64,000 bases of DNA from Planctomycetota bacterium (GTDB taxonomy: Bacteria; Planctomycetota; UBA8742; UBA2392), in contig JAHBYA010000012.1 of NCBI GenBank assembly GCA_019636195.1, forward strand, positions 78,430 through 142,429, read 5' to 3'. Within the stretch, counting starts at the first letter, position 1. Each line of letters begins with the position of its first letter. Under the pieces are notes generated by a model that did no database searches, had not been told where the DNA came from, and saw nothing but the letters and a program-made list of their open reading frames with translations. This document shows positions 12,082-20,378 of this stretch, in pieces. The translations under genes and the position numbers were made by a program.

Positions 12082-12705
12082 ATGGCACAGACCGGTTCGG
12101 CTTCTGACAACGGGCAGCCTCGCATCATTGTTGAGGTGCAGACCAGCTCGTTGGCGGGCAAGCGCTTTGCCTATGCGGTGCGTGACCTGCGCCGCGGCTT
12201 GATGGTCGGCCGCGCGCCCGACTGCAACCTGCGCTTTGACCCCAACCGCGACCTGAAAGTTTCCGGCCACCACGCCCTGATCGTGGAAACCCGCGACGGC
12301 GTGTTCGTGCGCGACCAGGGCAGCGCCAACGGCCTTTGGGCCGACGGCATCCGCGCCACCACCGCCGGTGTGCGCGTGTACGACGGCAGTGAGGTCAGCC
12401 TTGGCCAGGAGGGCGCGCTGCTGCGCCTGATTATCCCCGGCGAGGAAAGGCCGCCGGCTTCACAGTTGCCTGCGCCTTCCACGGCAGCCCAACCCAAGCC
12501 CGCCGCTCGCTCGGACTCACTTACCGCGATCGTCGGCAATGCAGGCGACAAGACACGGCAACTGATCAGCGAAGTCGCCAGCCGCCTGGAAGCGCGCGGC
12601 GAACGCCGGCGCGCGACGCTGGTGACGATGGTGATTGCACTGCTGATGCTGGTTGGCGCGATCGGAGCCATCGCCGCCTGGTACTTTCAGCAGCAGACGA
12701 CCTAG
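12082..12705 (+). CDS. FHA-domain protein with C-terminal membrane anchor
   Basis: The product is 207 aa. An FHA domain (about 20-115) shows the conserved VGRAPDCNLRF, the GHH turn and QGSANGLWADG, which together bind phosphothreonine peptides. An Ala/Pro-rich linker follows, then a basic patch (RGERRRA) and one membrane helix (about 178-199) near the end. The FHA head would therefore be cytoplasmic and tethered to the membrane. It could read out phosphorylation by the kinases in this window, but that link is inference. Its stop codon shares the tetramer CTAG with the convergent gene. Confidence 0.88.
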   Translation: MAQTGSASDNGQPRIIVEVQTSSLAGKRFAYAVRDLRRGLMVGRAPDCNLRFDPNRDLKVSGHHALIVETRDGVFVRDQGSANGLWADGIRATTAGVRVYDGSEVSLGQEGALLRLIIPGEERPPASQLPAPSTAAQPKPAARSDSLTAIVGNAGDKTRQLISEVASRLEARGERRRATLVTMVIALLMLVGAIGAIAAWYFQQQTT

Positions 12706-13229
12706 CCTTCGAAGTGCTTCCAGAGCCTTGGAAACAACCTGGGCAATTCTTCATCCGTCCACTCTTTGCCGCGCGGGTCGTCGGGGCGCTGGGGCAGTGG
12801 CACGTCCAGGTCTTCGGCGGTGCGCGCAATGTAGGCGTCAGCGGCGGCGTACATCAGGTCTTCGCACGTGAAGTCGACGTTGGCGGGATCAGGCTCAGAC
12901 TGGCAAACCGCCAGCAGCGACTCGGGGTCCTTCAACGCACGCTCAAAAGTCTCGCGGCCCTGGCCGATCAGCCAAGCGCGAAAGTAGTCAAAGGCGTCAT
13001 CGCTGCACCCGCCGTGAATGATGTAGGCGGCGCCCCACAGGTCCCAGCGGTAGCTTTCATTCATGTACTCGTGAAAGCGGCGCTCGAATGCCTCGATTTC
13101 AGCAGCACTGCGGTCTTTCAACAGCTCGGTCAAGTGCTGCGCCTGGCTGGCGCAGCGCTCGGCGGCGTCGTCGCCGTCGGCCAGGCCGCGGGCCTCTTCT
13201 ATCATGGCCCAGAAACGTGAAGCATCCAT
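12702..13229 (-). CDS. DUF4240-like protein
   Basis: The product is 175 aa and soluble. It begins MDASRFWAMIEEAR and carries WDLWGAAYIIHGGCSDDAFDYFRAWLIGQG, the signature region of the DUF4240 family, which has no assigned biochemical function. The start at 13229 has GGAGAGA eight bases upstream; a longer start at 13250 lies within a TAGCAT promoter-like box. It overlaps the convergent FHA gene at the stop codons. Members are common in soil bacteria, often near toxin or stress genes. No function is proposed here. Confidence 0.8.
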   Translation of the reverse strand: MDASRFWAMIEEARGLADGDDAAERCASQAQHLTELLKDRSAAEIEAFERRFHEYMNESYRWDLWGAAYIIHGGCSDDAFDYFRAWLIGQGRETFERALKDPESLLAVCQSEPDPANVDFTCEDLMYAAADAYIARTAEDLDVPLPQRPDDPRGKEWTDEELPRLFPRLWKHFEG

Positions 13230-13326
13230 GTGGGGTCTCTCCGCTGACATGCTAAATCAGGAGCGCCGAAAAACGCAACCGCCGCCCGTTGAAGGGGCGG
13301 GGTCTGGATGGCTGGGCGCACAGAAC

Positions 13327-13332
13327 TACACT
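13327..13332 (+). promoter_or_regulatory. Probable -10 box for tRNA-Lys
   Basis: TACACT lies 18 bases upstream of the mature tRNA 5' end. The same hexamer precedes the genes at 49587 and 62808. Confidence 0.45.
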
Positions 13333-13350
13333 CGCGCCCCGCAGCAGAAC

Positions 13351-13425
13351 GGATCGGTAGCTCAATGGTAGAGTAGCGGCCTTTTAAGCCGTGGGTTCCG
13401 GGTTCGAGTCCCGGCCGATCCACCA
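13351..13425 (+). tRNA. tRNA-Lys (TTT)
   Basis: A 75-base cloverleaf with a perfect 7-bp acceptor stem (GGATCGG with CCGATCC), anticodon loop CTTTTAA giving anticodon TTT, T-arm GGGTTCGAGTCCC and encoded CCA. Its last 25 bases are copied twice more downstream as part of a 155-bp tandem repeat. Confidence 0.95.
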
Positions 13426-13528
13426 CCCACTTCTTGGCGGCCGCAACGAGACTCTAACTCGCGCGGCCGCTTCGCTTACGGCTGGCGTCGCCCGCCTGCG
13501 GGCGGGCTTGGGCCAGCCTGCTGCGCGG

Positions 13529-13555
13529 TCAAAACAGTCCACCGGACTGTTTTGA
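13529..13555 (+). terminator. Triloop hairpin ending repeat unit 1
   Basis: A perfect 12-bp stem with triloop ACC. The stem starts with a run of A and ends TTTTGA, which resembles a factor-independent terminator for the tRNA-Lys transcript. Confidence 0.55.
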
Positions 13556-13683
13556 GGTTCGAGTCCCGGCCGATCCACCACCCACTTCTTGGCGGCCGCA
13601 ACGAGACTCTAACTCGCGCGGCCTCTTCGCTTACGGCTGGCGTCGCCCGCCTGCGGGCGGGCTTGGGCCAGCCTGCTGCGCGG

Positions 13684-13710
13684 TCAAAACAGTCCACCGG
13701 ACTGTTTTGA
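13684..13710 (+). terminator. Triloop hairpin ending repeat unit 2
   Basis: Identical to the hairpin at 13529-13555 and located exactly one repeat unit downstream. Confidence 0.5.
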
Positions 13711-13825
13711 GGTTCGAGTCCCGGCCGATCCACCACCCACTTCCTGGCGGCCGCAACGAGACTCTGACTCGCGCGGCCGCTTCGCTTGGGCGCAGTTTAA
13801 CCGGTTGAATCACATGAAAAGGATT

Positions 13826-13847
13826 GGGGGCGGCGCGGGCCGCCCCC
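13826..13847 (-). terminator. Terminator of tRNA-Met
   Basis: A perfect 9-bp GC stem with a 4-base loop lies six bases past the tRNA-Met 3' end on the minus strand. It is followed by CAATCCTTTTC. Confidence 0.65.
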
Positions 13848-13852
13848 GTTTC

Positions 13853-13929
13853 TGGTAGCTGGGGAGGGAGTCGAACCCTCGACCTCAGGGTTATGAATCC
13901 TGTGCTCTCACCAACTGAGCTACCCAGCC
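13853..13929 (-). tRNA. tRNA-Met (CAT)
   Basis: A 77-base cloverleaf with encoded CCA, anticodon loop TTCATAA (anticodon CAT) and D-arm GTAGCTCAGTTGGTGAGAG. The acceptor closes with G1-T72 and the anticodon stem lacks the three G-C pairs of initiator tRNA, so it is an elongator. The last anticodon-stem pair is A31 against C39, a mismatch. A lysidine-modified tRNA-Ile2 is the alternative. Confidence 0.9.
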
Positions 13930-13985
13930 AGTTTCCTCAGGTCGCGCGCCAACGTAGCACCGGCGCACCTGCCAGCAAGCCCCCG

Positions 13986-15392
13986 CTATTCGCCCGCGTT
14001 GGCTGGGGCCTCGGCTTCCGTACCAACGTTTGCGGGTTGCCGTTCACTCACGCCCAGCGCGGCGGCACTGCCAAGGCCGATCGCCGCCAGCAGGCTGCCC
14101 CAGCGTATGATCCGCGCCAGCACGCTGCCGACCGGCGCAAGCATCTTGAACACCAGGCCCAGGAATTCGCGACGGCCCAGGCTCTCGTACTTGGACTGCA
14201 GGTAGTCCAACTGCTGCAACGCCAGCTGCATCTTGAGCTGCACCTGGATGCGCTGGATGTCGTCGTCGATGCCGGGGATGTCTTTCATGGTCGCGAGTTT
14301 TTCGCGACAGGAGCGGTAGCTCTTCTCAAGTTCTTCCAGCGCGGCATTCACGTTGCCGCGCAACTCGGCGCGAACGGCGCCCCACGTAATGCCGAAGCTG
14401 GTGGACAGCAGCGTCACCAGCAGGATCAGCCCGGCGATGTCGCTGTCGGCGCTTTTGGTGTACAGCATGTAGCCCAGGTGGATCAGCCCGTAAAAGAAGA
14501 CCAGGCTGCCGGCCTGCGCGATCACATTGAACATGGGCCGGTACTGGCGCTCGGTCAGCACCAGATCGACCGAGTCCACAAAGTCATGCTTGCGCAGGAT
14601 CGCGCGCACGACAAACGCCCCCGACAGCATCAGGTAGCAGTAAAACCCGAACATCAGCCACTCAAACGTCCAGATCGTCAGCAGCAGCCACGCCTCGGCT
14701 GTGCGTGTTGACGTGTCAATAATCTGCAGGTAGCGCGAGTCGGCGCCGTAAATCGTCTCATAGAACTTCTCGCCGGTTGCAAAAAACAGGAAGTCCCATG
14801 CGATGAACGGCAGCGCAATTGCAATCGCAAAAAGGTTCACGCGCCGACCGTAAAACCAGCGCTTGAAAGTTTCAAGTTCACCCTGTTGCACGTCCAGGTG
14901 CGTGAACGCGCGGTCGAAGTTGCGGCTGTAGATGCCCTTGAACAGCCGCAGGCAAATGAAGTGCACGAACAGCAGCAGCGGCTGCAATTGCCACTGCTTG
15001 TCCTTCACGAAGTACCACAGGTCCTCGGACAGCTCGCCTGTGCCGGCCTCCATCAGGCGCAGCACCAGCGCGATCAGCCACACCCCGGTGCAGATGACAT
15101 ACGCCGCCAGAAAGTACTTCCGCGCGCCGTCGGGCAGCAAACGGTCCAGCCACCAGCTGTTCTTGACCTGCTTGAAGTTTGCGGCGTCAAAGATGTCGCC
15201 ATCCGGATCGGGGCGTCGCTCTTTGCCGCGAAACGCCGTCTCCACCAGCTTCATGCCCAGTGCGGGCAGCACGGGGCCCGTGTCTTTTGACCTGGCTGCC
15301 GGCTGGGGTTGTGCGGGCGCGGGCGCGCTGCTGCCTTTGGCTTCTTCAAGCCATTGGGTTTCGCGCGTTTCCGTGTGGTCGCCCTCGCTCAT
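13986..15392 (-). CDS. Multi-pass membrane protein of unknown function, coupled to a tricorn protease
   Basis: The product is 468 aa. A soluble Pro/Ala-rich N-terminus (1-85) is followed by about six membrane segments (near 92-112, 135-152, 185-205, 235-262, 295-317 and 325-345). A charged coiled coil (about 350-410) and a last hydrophobic segment (about 430-450) complete it. I do not recognise the family. Its ATG overlaps the stop codon of the upstream tricorn gene (ATGA), which indicates translational coupling. A partner role with that secreted protease is plausible but unproven. A TTGACGTGTCAA palindrome lies inside the gene. Confidence 0.8.
   Translation of the reverse strand: MSEGDHTETRETQWLEEAKGSSAPAPAQPQPAARSKDTGPVLPALGMKLVETAFRGKERRPDPDGDIFDAANFKQVKNSWWLDRLLPDGARKYFLAAYVICTGVWLIALVLRLMEAGTGELSEDLWYFVKDKQWQLQPLLLFVHFICLRLFKGIYSRNFDRAFTHLDVQQGELETFKRWFYGRRVNLFAIAIALPFIAWDFLFFATGEKFYETIYGADSRYLQIIDTSTRTAEAWLLLTIWTFEWLMFGFYCYLMLSGAFVVRAILRKHDFVDSVDLVLTERQYRPMFNVIAQAGSLVFFYGLIHLGYMLYTKSADSDIAGLILLVTLLSTSFGITWGAVRAELRGNVNAALEELEKSYRSCREKLATMKDIPGIDDDIQRIQVQLKMQLALQQLDYLQSKYESLGRREFLGLVFKMLAPVGSVLARIIRWGSLLAAIGLGSAAALGVSERQPANVGTEAEAPANAGE
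14708..14719. repeat. TTGACNNGTCAA palindrome, copy 1 (NN=GT)
   Basis: Exact palindrome inside the membrane-protein gene; one of eight copies in the window. Confidence 0.8.
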
Positions 15393-18265
15393 TTGGCATC
15401 GGCCTTCGGCAGCTCGGCCTGGATCACGCGGATCGCCTCTTCAAGTTGCGGGTCAAGGCGCAGCAGGCGGTCGCGCGCGGTCATCGGTACACGCACGTCG
15501 GGCATGACCCCGTCGTTCTCGAGGTTGCGTTTGTCGTCCATGCTGAAGTAGCCCTCCGTCGGCACGCCGAACGTGGTGCCATCGCTCAGCTTGTCCCAGA
15601 ACGTCCCGATCACGTTGCCGGGCGTGCGTTCGCCGACCACCTTGCCGCGGCCGGTGGTCTTGATCGCCCACGGAAAGCACTCGCCGCCGCTGTTGCTGCG
15701 TTCATCGCACAGCACCGTGACGGGCTTGTCCCAGAAAAGCCGCGGCTGCTTCCAGCGCTGGCGGGTGCGCGGCCTGATGTGCAGGTAGGGTTTGGCCATC
15801 AGCAGCTCCATGATCTCCATGTAGCTCAGGCCGCCGGAGTTGCCGCGCGCGTCAATGATCAGGCCCTGCGCGGCATCCGCCTGCGGCGAAGCCAGCAGGT
15901 TGCGGAAGTTATTGAGGTTGGCCGGGTTCATGGCGCTGAGGTGAATGTAGAGCACCTTGCCCTGGGTGGCGTGCGTGACGCGCTTGCGCGACTCGCCCAC
16001 CTTCTGGTTGTAGCGGCGATCCCGGGCTTGCGCCCAGGTTTGCGCGCGCACCGCCACTTCGCGCGCCTTGTTCAGGGTTCCGTCCTCACTGACGTAAAGG
16101 CGCAGATCATAGCCTGCCTGCCACACATCAAAGTGCGCCCAAAGATTGCCCTCGCGCGGGAACAGCCTGCCCGCAACGCCGATGATCGTGTCGCCCTTGC
16201 GCACCCAGGCCTGGTCCAGCGGGCCGCCGCTTTCAATCTCGTCCACGCGCAGTCCCGGCCGGCCATCGACGGTCACGGGCGTGAAGCTTGCGCCAAGGTC
16301 AGCGGTCGCAACCTGGCCCTTGCCGCTGGTGCGGCCATAGACGCCAAGGTGGCTGGCGGACAACTCGCCGATCATCATCCAGATATAGTAGTAGCACTCT
16401 TCGATGGTGCGGGTGCGCGCGACCAGCGGCAGGTACTTGTCGCGCACAGCGGGCCAGTCGGCGCCATGGAACTTGTCGTCGTAAAAGCGGGTGTTGATTG
16501 CCTGCCATGCCTCGTTGAACAGGGCCAGCCGTTCGGCGGCTAGGTCCACGCGGTCAATCGCGATCACGGGCACGTCGCGCGCCGCCAGTATGCTGCGCGG
16601 CGCCGGCAGCATGCGGACTTTGCCTGCCTGCCCGAAGACGACAAAACGGCCGTCCGGTGTTTCGCTGACCGAGTTGGCGAGGCGCGCCAGCGGCATTTCC
16701 TCGGCGCCGCTCAGGGTTGTCACATGCAGGCTGGCGGCCGGCTCGCCGCTGGGCCAGCGTTCAAAGTACAGCATGCTGCCGTCGGTGCTGAACACGGGGC
16801 ACTGCTCGGTATCAGGCGTGCCCAGCACAAAGCGCTGGTTGCTGCCGTCGGCGTTCATGATCCAGATGTCGGCGTTGCCGCGGCGCGCGCTGTCAAAGGC
16901 GATCAGGCGGCCGTCGGGCGAAAAGCTGGGGTCGTCATCGGCGGCCGCGTCGGTCGTGAGCTGCACGGCCGGACTGCCGTCGATGGCTTTCAGCCAGATG
17001 TCGCGGTTGCCGCTGCGCTCGCTGCAGAACACGAGTTTGCGGCCGTCCGGCGACCAGTTGTGGAAGAAGTCGTTGGCGGGGCTGGTCGTAAGCTGTCGCG
17101 GCTCGCCGCCTTTAACCTCGATCAGCCATATGTCGCTGTTGCCGGCACGGGTGGACGCGAATGCGATCAGCCTGCCGTCGGGGCTTACGCGCGGGTGCGT
17201 GTCGCCCTTGCCCGGCTCGGTCAGGCGGCGCGCGTCGCCGCCTTCCGGGCTGCTGACCCAGATCGCCCCTCGCAACTCAAAGGCCAGCACGCCGCCGGCC
17301 AGGTGCGGATTGGCCATGCCCTCGGTGAACGTGCGGTCTTCGACCTGCGGGCCGCGCGTGTCCTGCCGCGGGTCAAGCCGGATCAACTCGCCGGGGCCGG
17401 CGGCGGCCAGCAACTCCTCGGCGCGAACGCGGTACAGGTAGTGCATGCGCTGATACACGATCCATTGGCCGTTGGCGGACACGCCCACTTCTTCGGCGCC
17501 CACGTCATTGAATTGCGTCAACTGCCGCGCGGGCTGCTGCGTGTCGGCGTGCATCGCCATGAACTGGAAGCTGCGCCTGATTTCGCGCGTGAACAGCACG
17601 TTGCCGCCGGCCAGCAGCTTGCCGTTGCGGTCGTTGCCTTCAAACTCAGTCAAGCGCGCGGGAACATTGTCGCCGCCGCGCAGCAGGTGCAGGTCTTCGT
17701 TGCTGGAGCCGGTGTAGCCGCGCCGGTAGCGCCGCACGCTGCCCCACGCGTACACGATTCCATCCGCTGACACATGGACGTCGCCGGGGATGAAGTCGTC
17801 GTCCGACACCAGTTCTTCGGTGCCGCCGGATACGCGAATGCGCCACAGTGCGTGTCGCTCGGTACGTGTGCTGGAAAAGTAAATCCACTCGCCGTCGGGC
17901 GAGTATCCTGCGACATAGTCGCCGCTGCTGTGCCACGTAAGGCGCCGGGCCGGGCCGCCGTCGCTGGGGATCACGTACACGTCATAGTTTCCGGCGCGGT
18001 CGCTTGAAAACGCGATGTGGCGGCCGTCCGGCGAAAGCGCAGGATAGCTGTCGTAGGCCTCGTGCAGGGTCAGTTGCGTGCAGCGGCCGTCCGCATCGCG
18101 ACGCCAGATGTCGCCCCACAAGGAAAAGAATACCGTCGCGCCGTCATCGCTGATGGCAGGGTGGCGCGCGCCGGGCTCGCCCTTGGCGGGGTCAAACAGG
18201 GTCGGCTTGGGAGCGTCCTGCGCCGCAAGCGCCGACGCGAGCATCAACAGGCAGATCAATCGCAT
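15389..18265 (-). CDS. Secreted tricorn-type S41 protease
   Basis: The product is 958 aa. The start at 18265 gives a signal peptide (MRLICLLMLASALAAQ) with GGAG upstream. The longer open frame to 18556 overlaps the divergent gene and was rejected. The N-terminal half carries repeated TolB/tricorn blades of the form S-P-D-G-R-x-I-A-F. A PDZ-like part (LDQAWVRKGDTIIGVAG) and a C-terminal S41 core follow. Predicted catalytic residues are S638-H639 in SASHLG and nucleophile S859 in SNSGGE. The family cleaves peptides passed through the propeller channels. Secretion suggests a role in scavenging external peptides. The downstream membrane-protein gene is translationally coupled to it. Confidence 0.9.
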   Translation of the reverse strand: MRLICLLMLASALAAQDAPKPTLFDPAKGEPGARHPAISDDGATVFFSLWGDIWRRDADGRCTQLTLHEAYDSYPALSPDGRHIAFSSDRAGNYDVYVIPSDGGPARRLTWHSSGDYVAGYSPDGEWIYFSSTRTERHALWRIRVSGGTEELVSDDDFIPGDVHVSADGIVYAWGSVRRYRRGYTGSSNEDLHLLRGGDNVPARLTEFEGNDRNGKLLAGGNVLFTREIRRSFQFMAMHADTQQPARQLTQFNDVGAEEVGVSANGQWIVYQRMHYLYRVRAEELLAAAGPGELIRLDPRQDTRGPQVEDRTFTEGMANPHLAGGVLAFELRGAIWVSSPEGGDARRLTEPGKGDTHPRVSPDGRLIAFASTRAGNSDIWLIEVKGGEPRQLTTSPANDFFHNWSPDGRKLVFCSERSGNRDIWLKAIDGSPAVQLTTDAAADDDPSFSPDGRLIAFDSARRGNADIWIMNADGSNQRFVLGTPDTEQCPVFSTDGSMLYFERWPSGEPAASLHVTTLSGAEEMPLARLANSVSETPDGRFVVFGQAGKVRMLPAPRSILAARDVPVIAIDRVDLAAERLALFNEAWQAINTRFYDDKFHGADWPAVRDKYLPLVARTRTIEECYYYIWMMIGELSASHLGVYGRTSGKGQVATADLGASFTPVTVDGRPGLRVDEIESGGPLDQAWVRKGDTIIGVAGRLFPREGNLWAHFDVWQAGYDLRLYVSEDGTLNKAREVAVRAQTWAQARDRRYNQKVGESRKRVTHATQGKVLYIHLSAMNPANLNNFRNLLASPQADAAQGLIIDARGNSGGLSYMEIMELLMAKPYLHIRPRTRQRWKQPRLFWDKPVTVLCDERSNSGGECFPWAIKTTGRGKVVGERTPGNVIGTFWDKLSDGTTFGVPTEGYFSMDDKRNLENDGVMPDVRVPMTARDRLLRLDPQLEEAIRVIQAELPKADAK

Positions 18266-18332
18266 GGCGGGTCTCCGTGAGGCCCCCAATATGCCAAGGT
18301 TCGGCGGCCATGGCGCGGGTAACTTGGCGCGA

Positions 18333-18338
18333 TAGACT
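18333..18338 (+). promoter_or_regulatory. Probable -10 box, leaderless start
   Basis: GCGATAGACT, then six bases, then ATG 18345. There is no Shine-Dalgarno. The arrangement matches those at 12070 and 26213. Confidence 0.5.
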
Positions 18339-18344
18339 GTCGGC

Positions 18345-18878
18345 ATGGACTTCAAGAAAAGCGCTGTAGCAGGCCTGTCCGCCATGCTTGCGGCGGTTGC
18401 CCTGTTCTGGCTGATGGACATGAACTTCTGCGGCTGGCTGGGCGCCTGGCTTACGCCGGGGGCAGCCTGGATTGTCGGCATCCTGATGGCCGCCGGGCTG
18501 GGCATCGGTTTTGCCGCACTCTGGACGCAGTGGGCAGCCCGGCAGAAGGCCGCCAAGAAGGTGCCGGACGTGATTGCCGCGACGGTTTACGGGCTGGTGG
18601 TGGGCGCGGTCTTCATCTTTTTGGTGCCGCTGCTGCTTTCCGCGCTGGCAGGCAACCCGGGCATGCTGCACGGCGGAACCTTTGAAGGCGTCGGCCGCGC
18701 ATTCGGCGGCCACGTCGTGCCTGAGCTGCCGGACCTTGGTTTCAAGCCTCCGCTGGCCTCATGGACCGACAACGACTGGATACATCGCGACGACTTTGTG
18801 GCCCGCTTGCTGCCATTTTCGCTGGCTTTCGCGCTGTATGGGCTGGTGCTTGGCCTGACCGCGCGCATGAGCAAGTAG
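18345..18878 (+). CDS. Small four-helix membrane protein, paralogue A
   Basis: The product is 177 aa. Three hydrophobic helices lie in the first 110 residues, followed by a loop of about 45 residues containing HVVPELPDLGFKPPLASW and a last helix (FSLAFALYGLVLGL). The family is not recognised. It aligns by eye with the next gene: WLGAWLTP against WIGAWLSP, the VYGLVVGAVF helix against ARGLAFGAIF, and the C-terminal LLPFSLAF against VLPFGVAF. The pair therefore looks like an old tandem duplication. A promoter-like box with no ribosome site precedes it. A role in the envelope is all that can be inferred. Confidence 0.8.
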   Translation: MDFKKSAVAGLSAMLAAVALFWLMDMNFCGWLGAWLTPGAAWIVGILMAAGLGIGFAALWTQWAARQKAAKKVPDVIAATVYGLVVGAVFIFLVPLLLSALAGNPGMLHGGTFEGVGRAFGGHVVPELPDLGFKPPLASWTDNDWIHRDDFVARLLPFSLAFALYGLVLGLTARMSK

Positions 18879-18899
18879 GCGTTCCGCCCGGCAATGAGG

Positions 18900-18905
18900 T
18901 ATAAT
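18900..18905 (+). promoter_or_regulatory. Consensus -10 box (TATAAT), leaderless start
   Basis: A perfect TATAAT, six bases, then ATG 18912. A start at 18894 would lie upstream of and within the promoter, so 18912 is preferred. Confidence 0.65.
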
Positions 18906-18911
18906 CATTTC

Positions 18912-19475
18912 ATGCCATTGCCGCGCATTCTGCTGTTTGCAGTGATTGCCTTGGCTGTGATGCTTGGCCTGCTGTGGGCGATGGGCGTAAACTACGCGGC
19001 CTGGATCGGCGCCTGGCTTTCACCCCGCAACCAGTACGCCGCCGGCTTTGGCGTTATCGTCGCCGCGGGCGTGTTTTTCGCCTACATGTATGCGCGCCAC
19101 ATTGGCGAGAAGTTCCCCGGCCCCGGGTATGCGCGCGGCTTGGCCTTCGGGGCGATCTTTGCCGTGCTTTCGATCTGGGTCGTGCCATGTACGCTGGCAA
19201 CCATCGCAGAGTGGGTGGGCAACACGCAGGTGGTGTTCCAGGGTCGCGGCATCACCAACAACGAGTTGCGCGCCGACCAGGCCGAGCACATGACACGCGT
19301 GGAGCCCTGCCCAGCCATCGGCGGCATTGAGCCGCCGCTGATGTTCCTGACAGAAAACCATGAGTGGGCCCCCGCCGACGGCTGGAAGGGGCGGGTGCTG
19401 CCTTTCGGCGTGGCGTTTCTATTGTGGGGGTTCGTGCTGGGCGTGTCCCTGAGCGAAGAACGAACTCGATCATGA
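18912..19475 (+). CDS. Small four-helix membrane protein, paralogue B
   Basis: The product is 187 aa. It has the same order as the preceding gene: three N-terminal helices, a longer extracytoplasmic loop (VEPCPAIGGIEPP, with a Cys) and one C-terminal helix (LPFGVAFLLWGFVLGV). The start was set by the TATAAT box at 18900-18905. The last codons overlap the start of the isoaspartyl peptidase gene (ATGA), so these two are translationally coupled. No family is recognised. Loop divergence between paralogues A and B suggests different partners or substrates. Confidence 0.8.
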   Translation: MPLPRILLFAVIALAVMLGLLWAMGVNYAAWIGAWLSPRNQYAAGFGVIVAAGVFFAYMYARHIGEKFPGPGYARGLAFGAIFAVLSIWVVPCTLATIAEWVGNTQVVFQGRGITNNELRADQAEHMTRVEPCPAIGGIEPPLMFLTENHEWAPADGWKGRVLPFGVAFLLWGFVLGVSLSEERTRS

Positions 19476-20362
19476 AACCCATCATCCTTACCCACGGCGG
19501 CGCCGGGCGACCCACGCCGGACGCCCCCGACTCAACTGGCGCGCGCGAAGAAGCAATCAAGGTGTGCCTGGCCGCCTGCGAAGCCGGCGCCGGCGCGCTG
19601 CGCAACGGGGTAGCCGACGCGGCCCTTGAAGCGGCGATTGCGGCCGCCATCGTGCTGGAAGACGACCCGCGCTTCAACGCGGGCACCGGCGCCAACCTGC
19701 GGCTGGACGGCAGCCTTGAACTTGACGCCAGCGTGGCCACCGGCGACGGGCGCTTTGCGGCCGTGGCGTGCCTGCGCGCGACGAAAAACCCGGTGCTGGT
19801 GGCGCGTGAGCTGTTGAGAACCCCGCACGTCATGCTGTGCGGCGAGGGCGCCACCCGCTTTGCGCGCCAGCGCGGATTTGCCGAGGCCAGCATGGTCACG
19901 GAAAAGGCGCTCAAGCGCTGGAAAGCGGCGCGTGAACGCCTGGCGACCGGCAACTTGCGGCCCTACGAACAAAAGTGGAAGGAGATGCAGTTTCACGGCA
20001 CGATCGGCGCGGTCGCGCGCGCGCGCGACGGCACGTTTGCGGTCACGTGCAGCACCGGGGGCACCAGCATGATGCTGCCCGGGCGCATCGGCGACACGCC
20101 GATCTGGGGCGCGGGCGTGTTTGCCGGCGAGCATGGCGCGGTGTGCAGCACCGGCCACGGCGAGTTGTGCATCAAGCGCATGGCGGCATGGCGCGTGTAC
20201 CAGCGCATTGCAAAAGGCGAGCACCCGCAAGCCGCGGCGCAGGCTGAAGTGGACGACTTTCCCGAGCCTTACGAGGTCGGCTTTATTGCCGTCAGCAAGG
20301 ACGCGCACGGGATTGCCGCCACCGGCGGCTACATGCCCGCGGCGGCGGTGGAAGCCGGTTGA
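19472..20362 (+). CDS. iaaA: Isoaspartyl peptidase/L-asparaginase (Ntn hydrolase)
   Basis: The product is 296 aa. The plant-type asparaginase family removes isoaspartyl residues from peptides or hydrolyses asparagine. It begins KPIILTHGGAG, the family start. RFNAGTGANLRLDG is conserved. The autoprocessing site is FHGTIGAV, with T177 expected to become the N-terminal nucleophile of the small subunit after self-cleavage. STGGTSMMLPGRIGDTPIWGAG forms the substrate pocket. The start at 19472 overlaps the preceding membrane-protein stop, while a longer frame to 19364 overlaps it deeply and was rejected. Confidence 0.92.
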   Translation: MKPIILTHGGAGRPTPDAPDSTGAREEAIKVCLAACEAGAGALRNGVADAALEAAIAAAIVLEDDPRFNAGTGANLRLDGSLELDASVATGDGRFAAVACLRATKNPVLVARELLRTPHVMLCGEGATRFARQRGFAEASMVTEKALKRWKAARERLATGNLRPYEQKWKEMQFHGTIGAVARARDGTFAVTCSTGGTSMMLPGRIGDTPIWGAGVFAGEHGAVCSTGHGELCIKRMAAWRVYQRIAKGEHPQAAAQAEVDDFPEPYEVGFIAVSKDAHGIAATGGYMPAAAVEAG

Positions 20363-20378
20363 TTGCTCGTGCGGCCCG

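Larger units (their letters stand above)
13401..13787 (+). repeat. 155-bp tandem repeat containing the tRNA-Lys 3' tail (2.5 copies)
   Basis: Copies start at 13401, 13556 and 13711, exactly 155 bases apart. The third stops after 77 bases. Each starts with the T-loop, acceptor and CCA end of tRNA-Lys, so two orphan tRNA tails follow the real gene. Copies are nearly identical (for example GGCCGC against GGCCTC). Each full copy ends in a perfect inverted repeat. The region holds no credible protein gene. Confidence 0.9.

Noticed and set aside
13401..13787. CRISPR array
   Set aside because: Units are 155 bp and near-identical throughout, with no unique spacers and no cas genes.
13401..13787. att sites of an integrated element
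   Set aside because: Tail copies are only 155 bp apart and no integrase or cargo lies between them; kept only as one possible origin of the repeat.
13384..13813. Minus-strand frames encoding WWIGRDSNP-type peptides
   Set aside because: They are translations of the tRNA-Lys T-arm and its repeats, a well-known artefact; there is no ribosome site.
15179..16543. 454-codon plus-strand frame
   Set aside because: Antisense to the tricorn protease and membrane-protein genes; no recognisable domain.
18266..18556. N-terminal extension of the tricorn protease
   Set aside because: It would bury the signal peptide and overlap the divergent membrane gene; the start at 18265 has a ribosome site.
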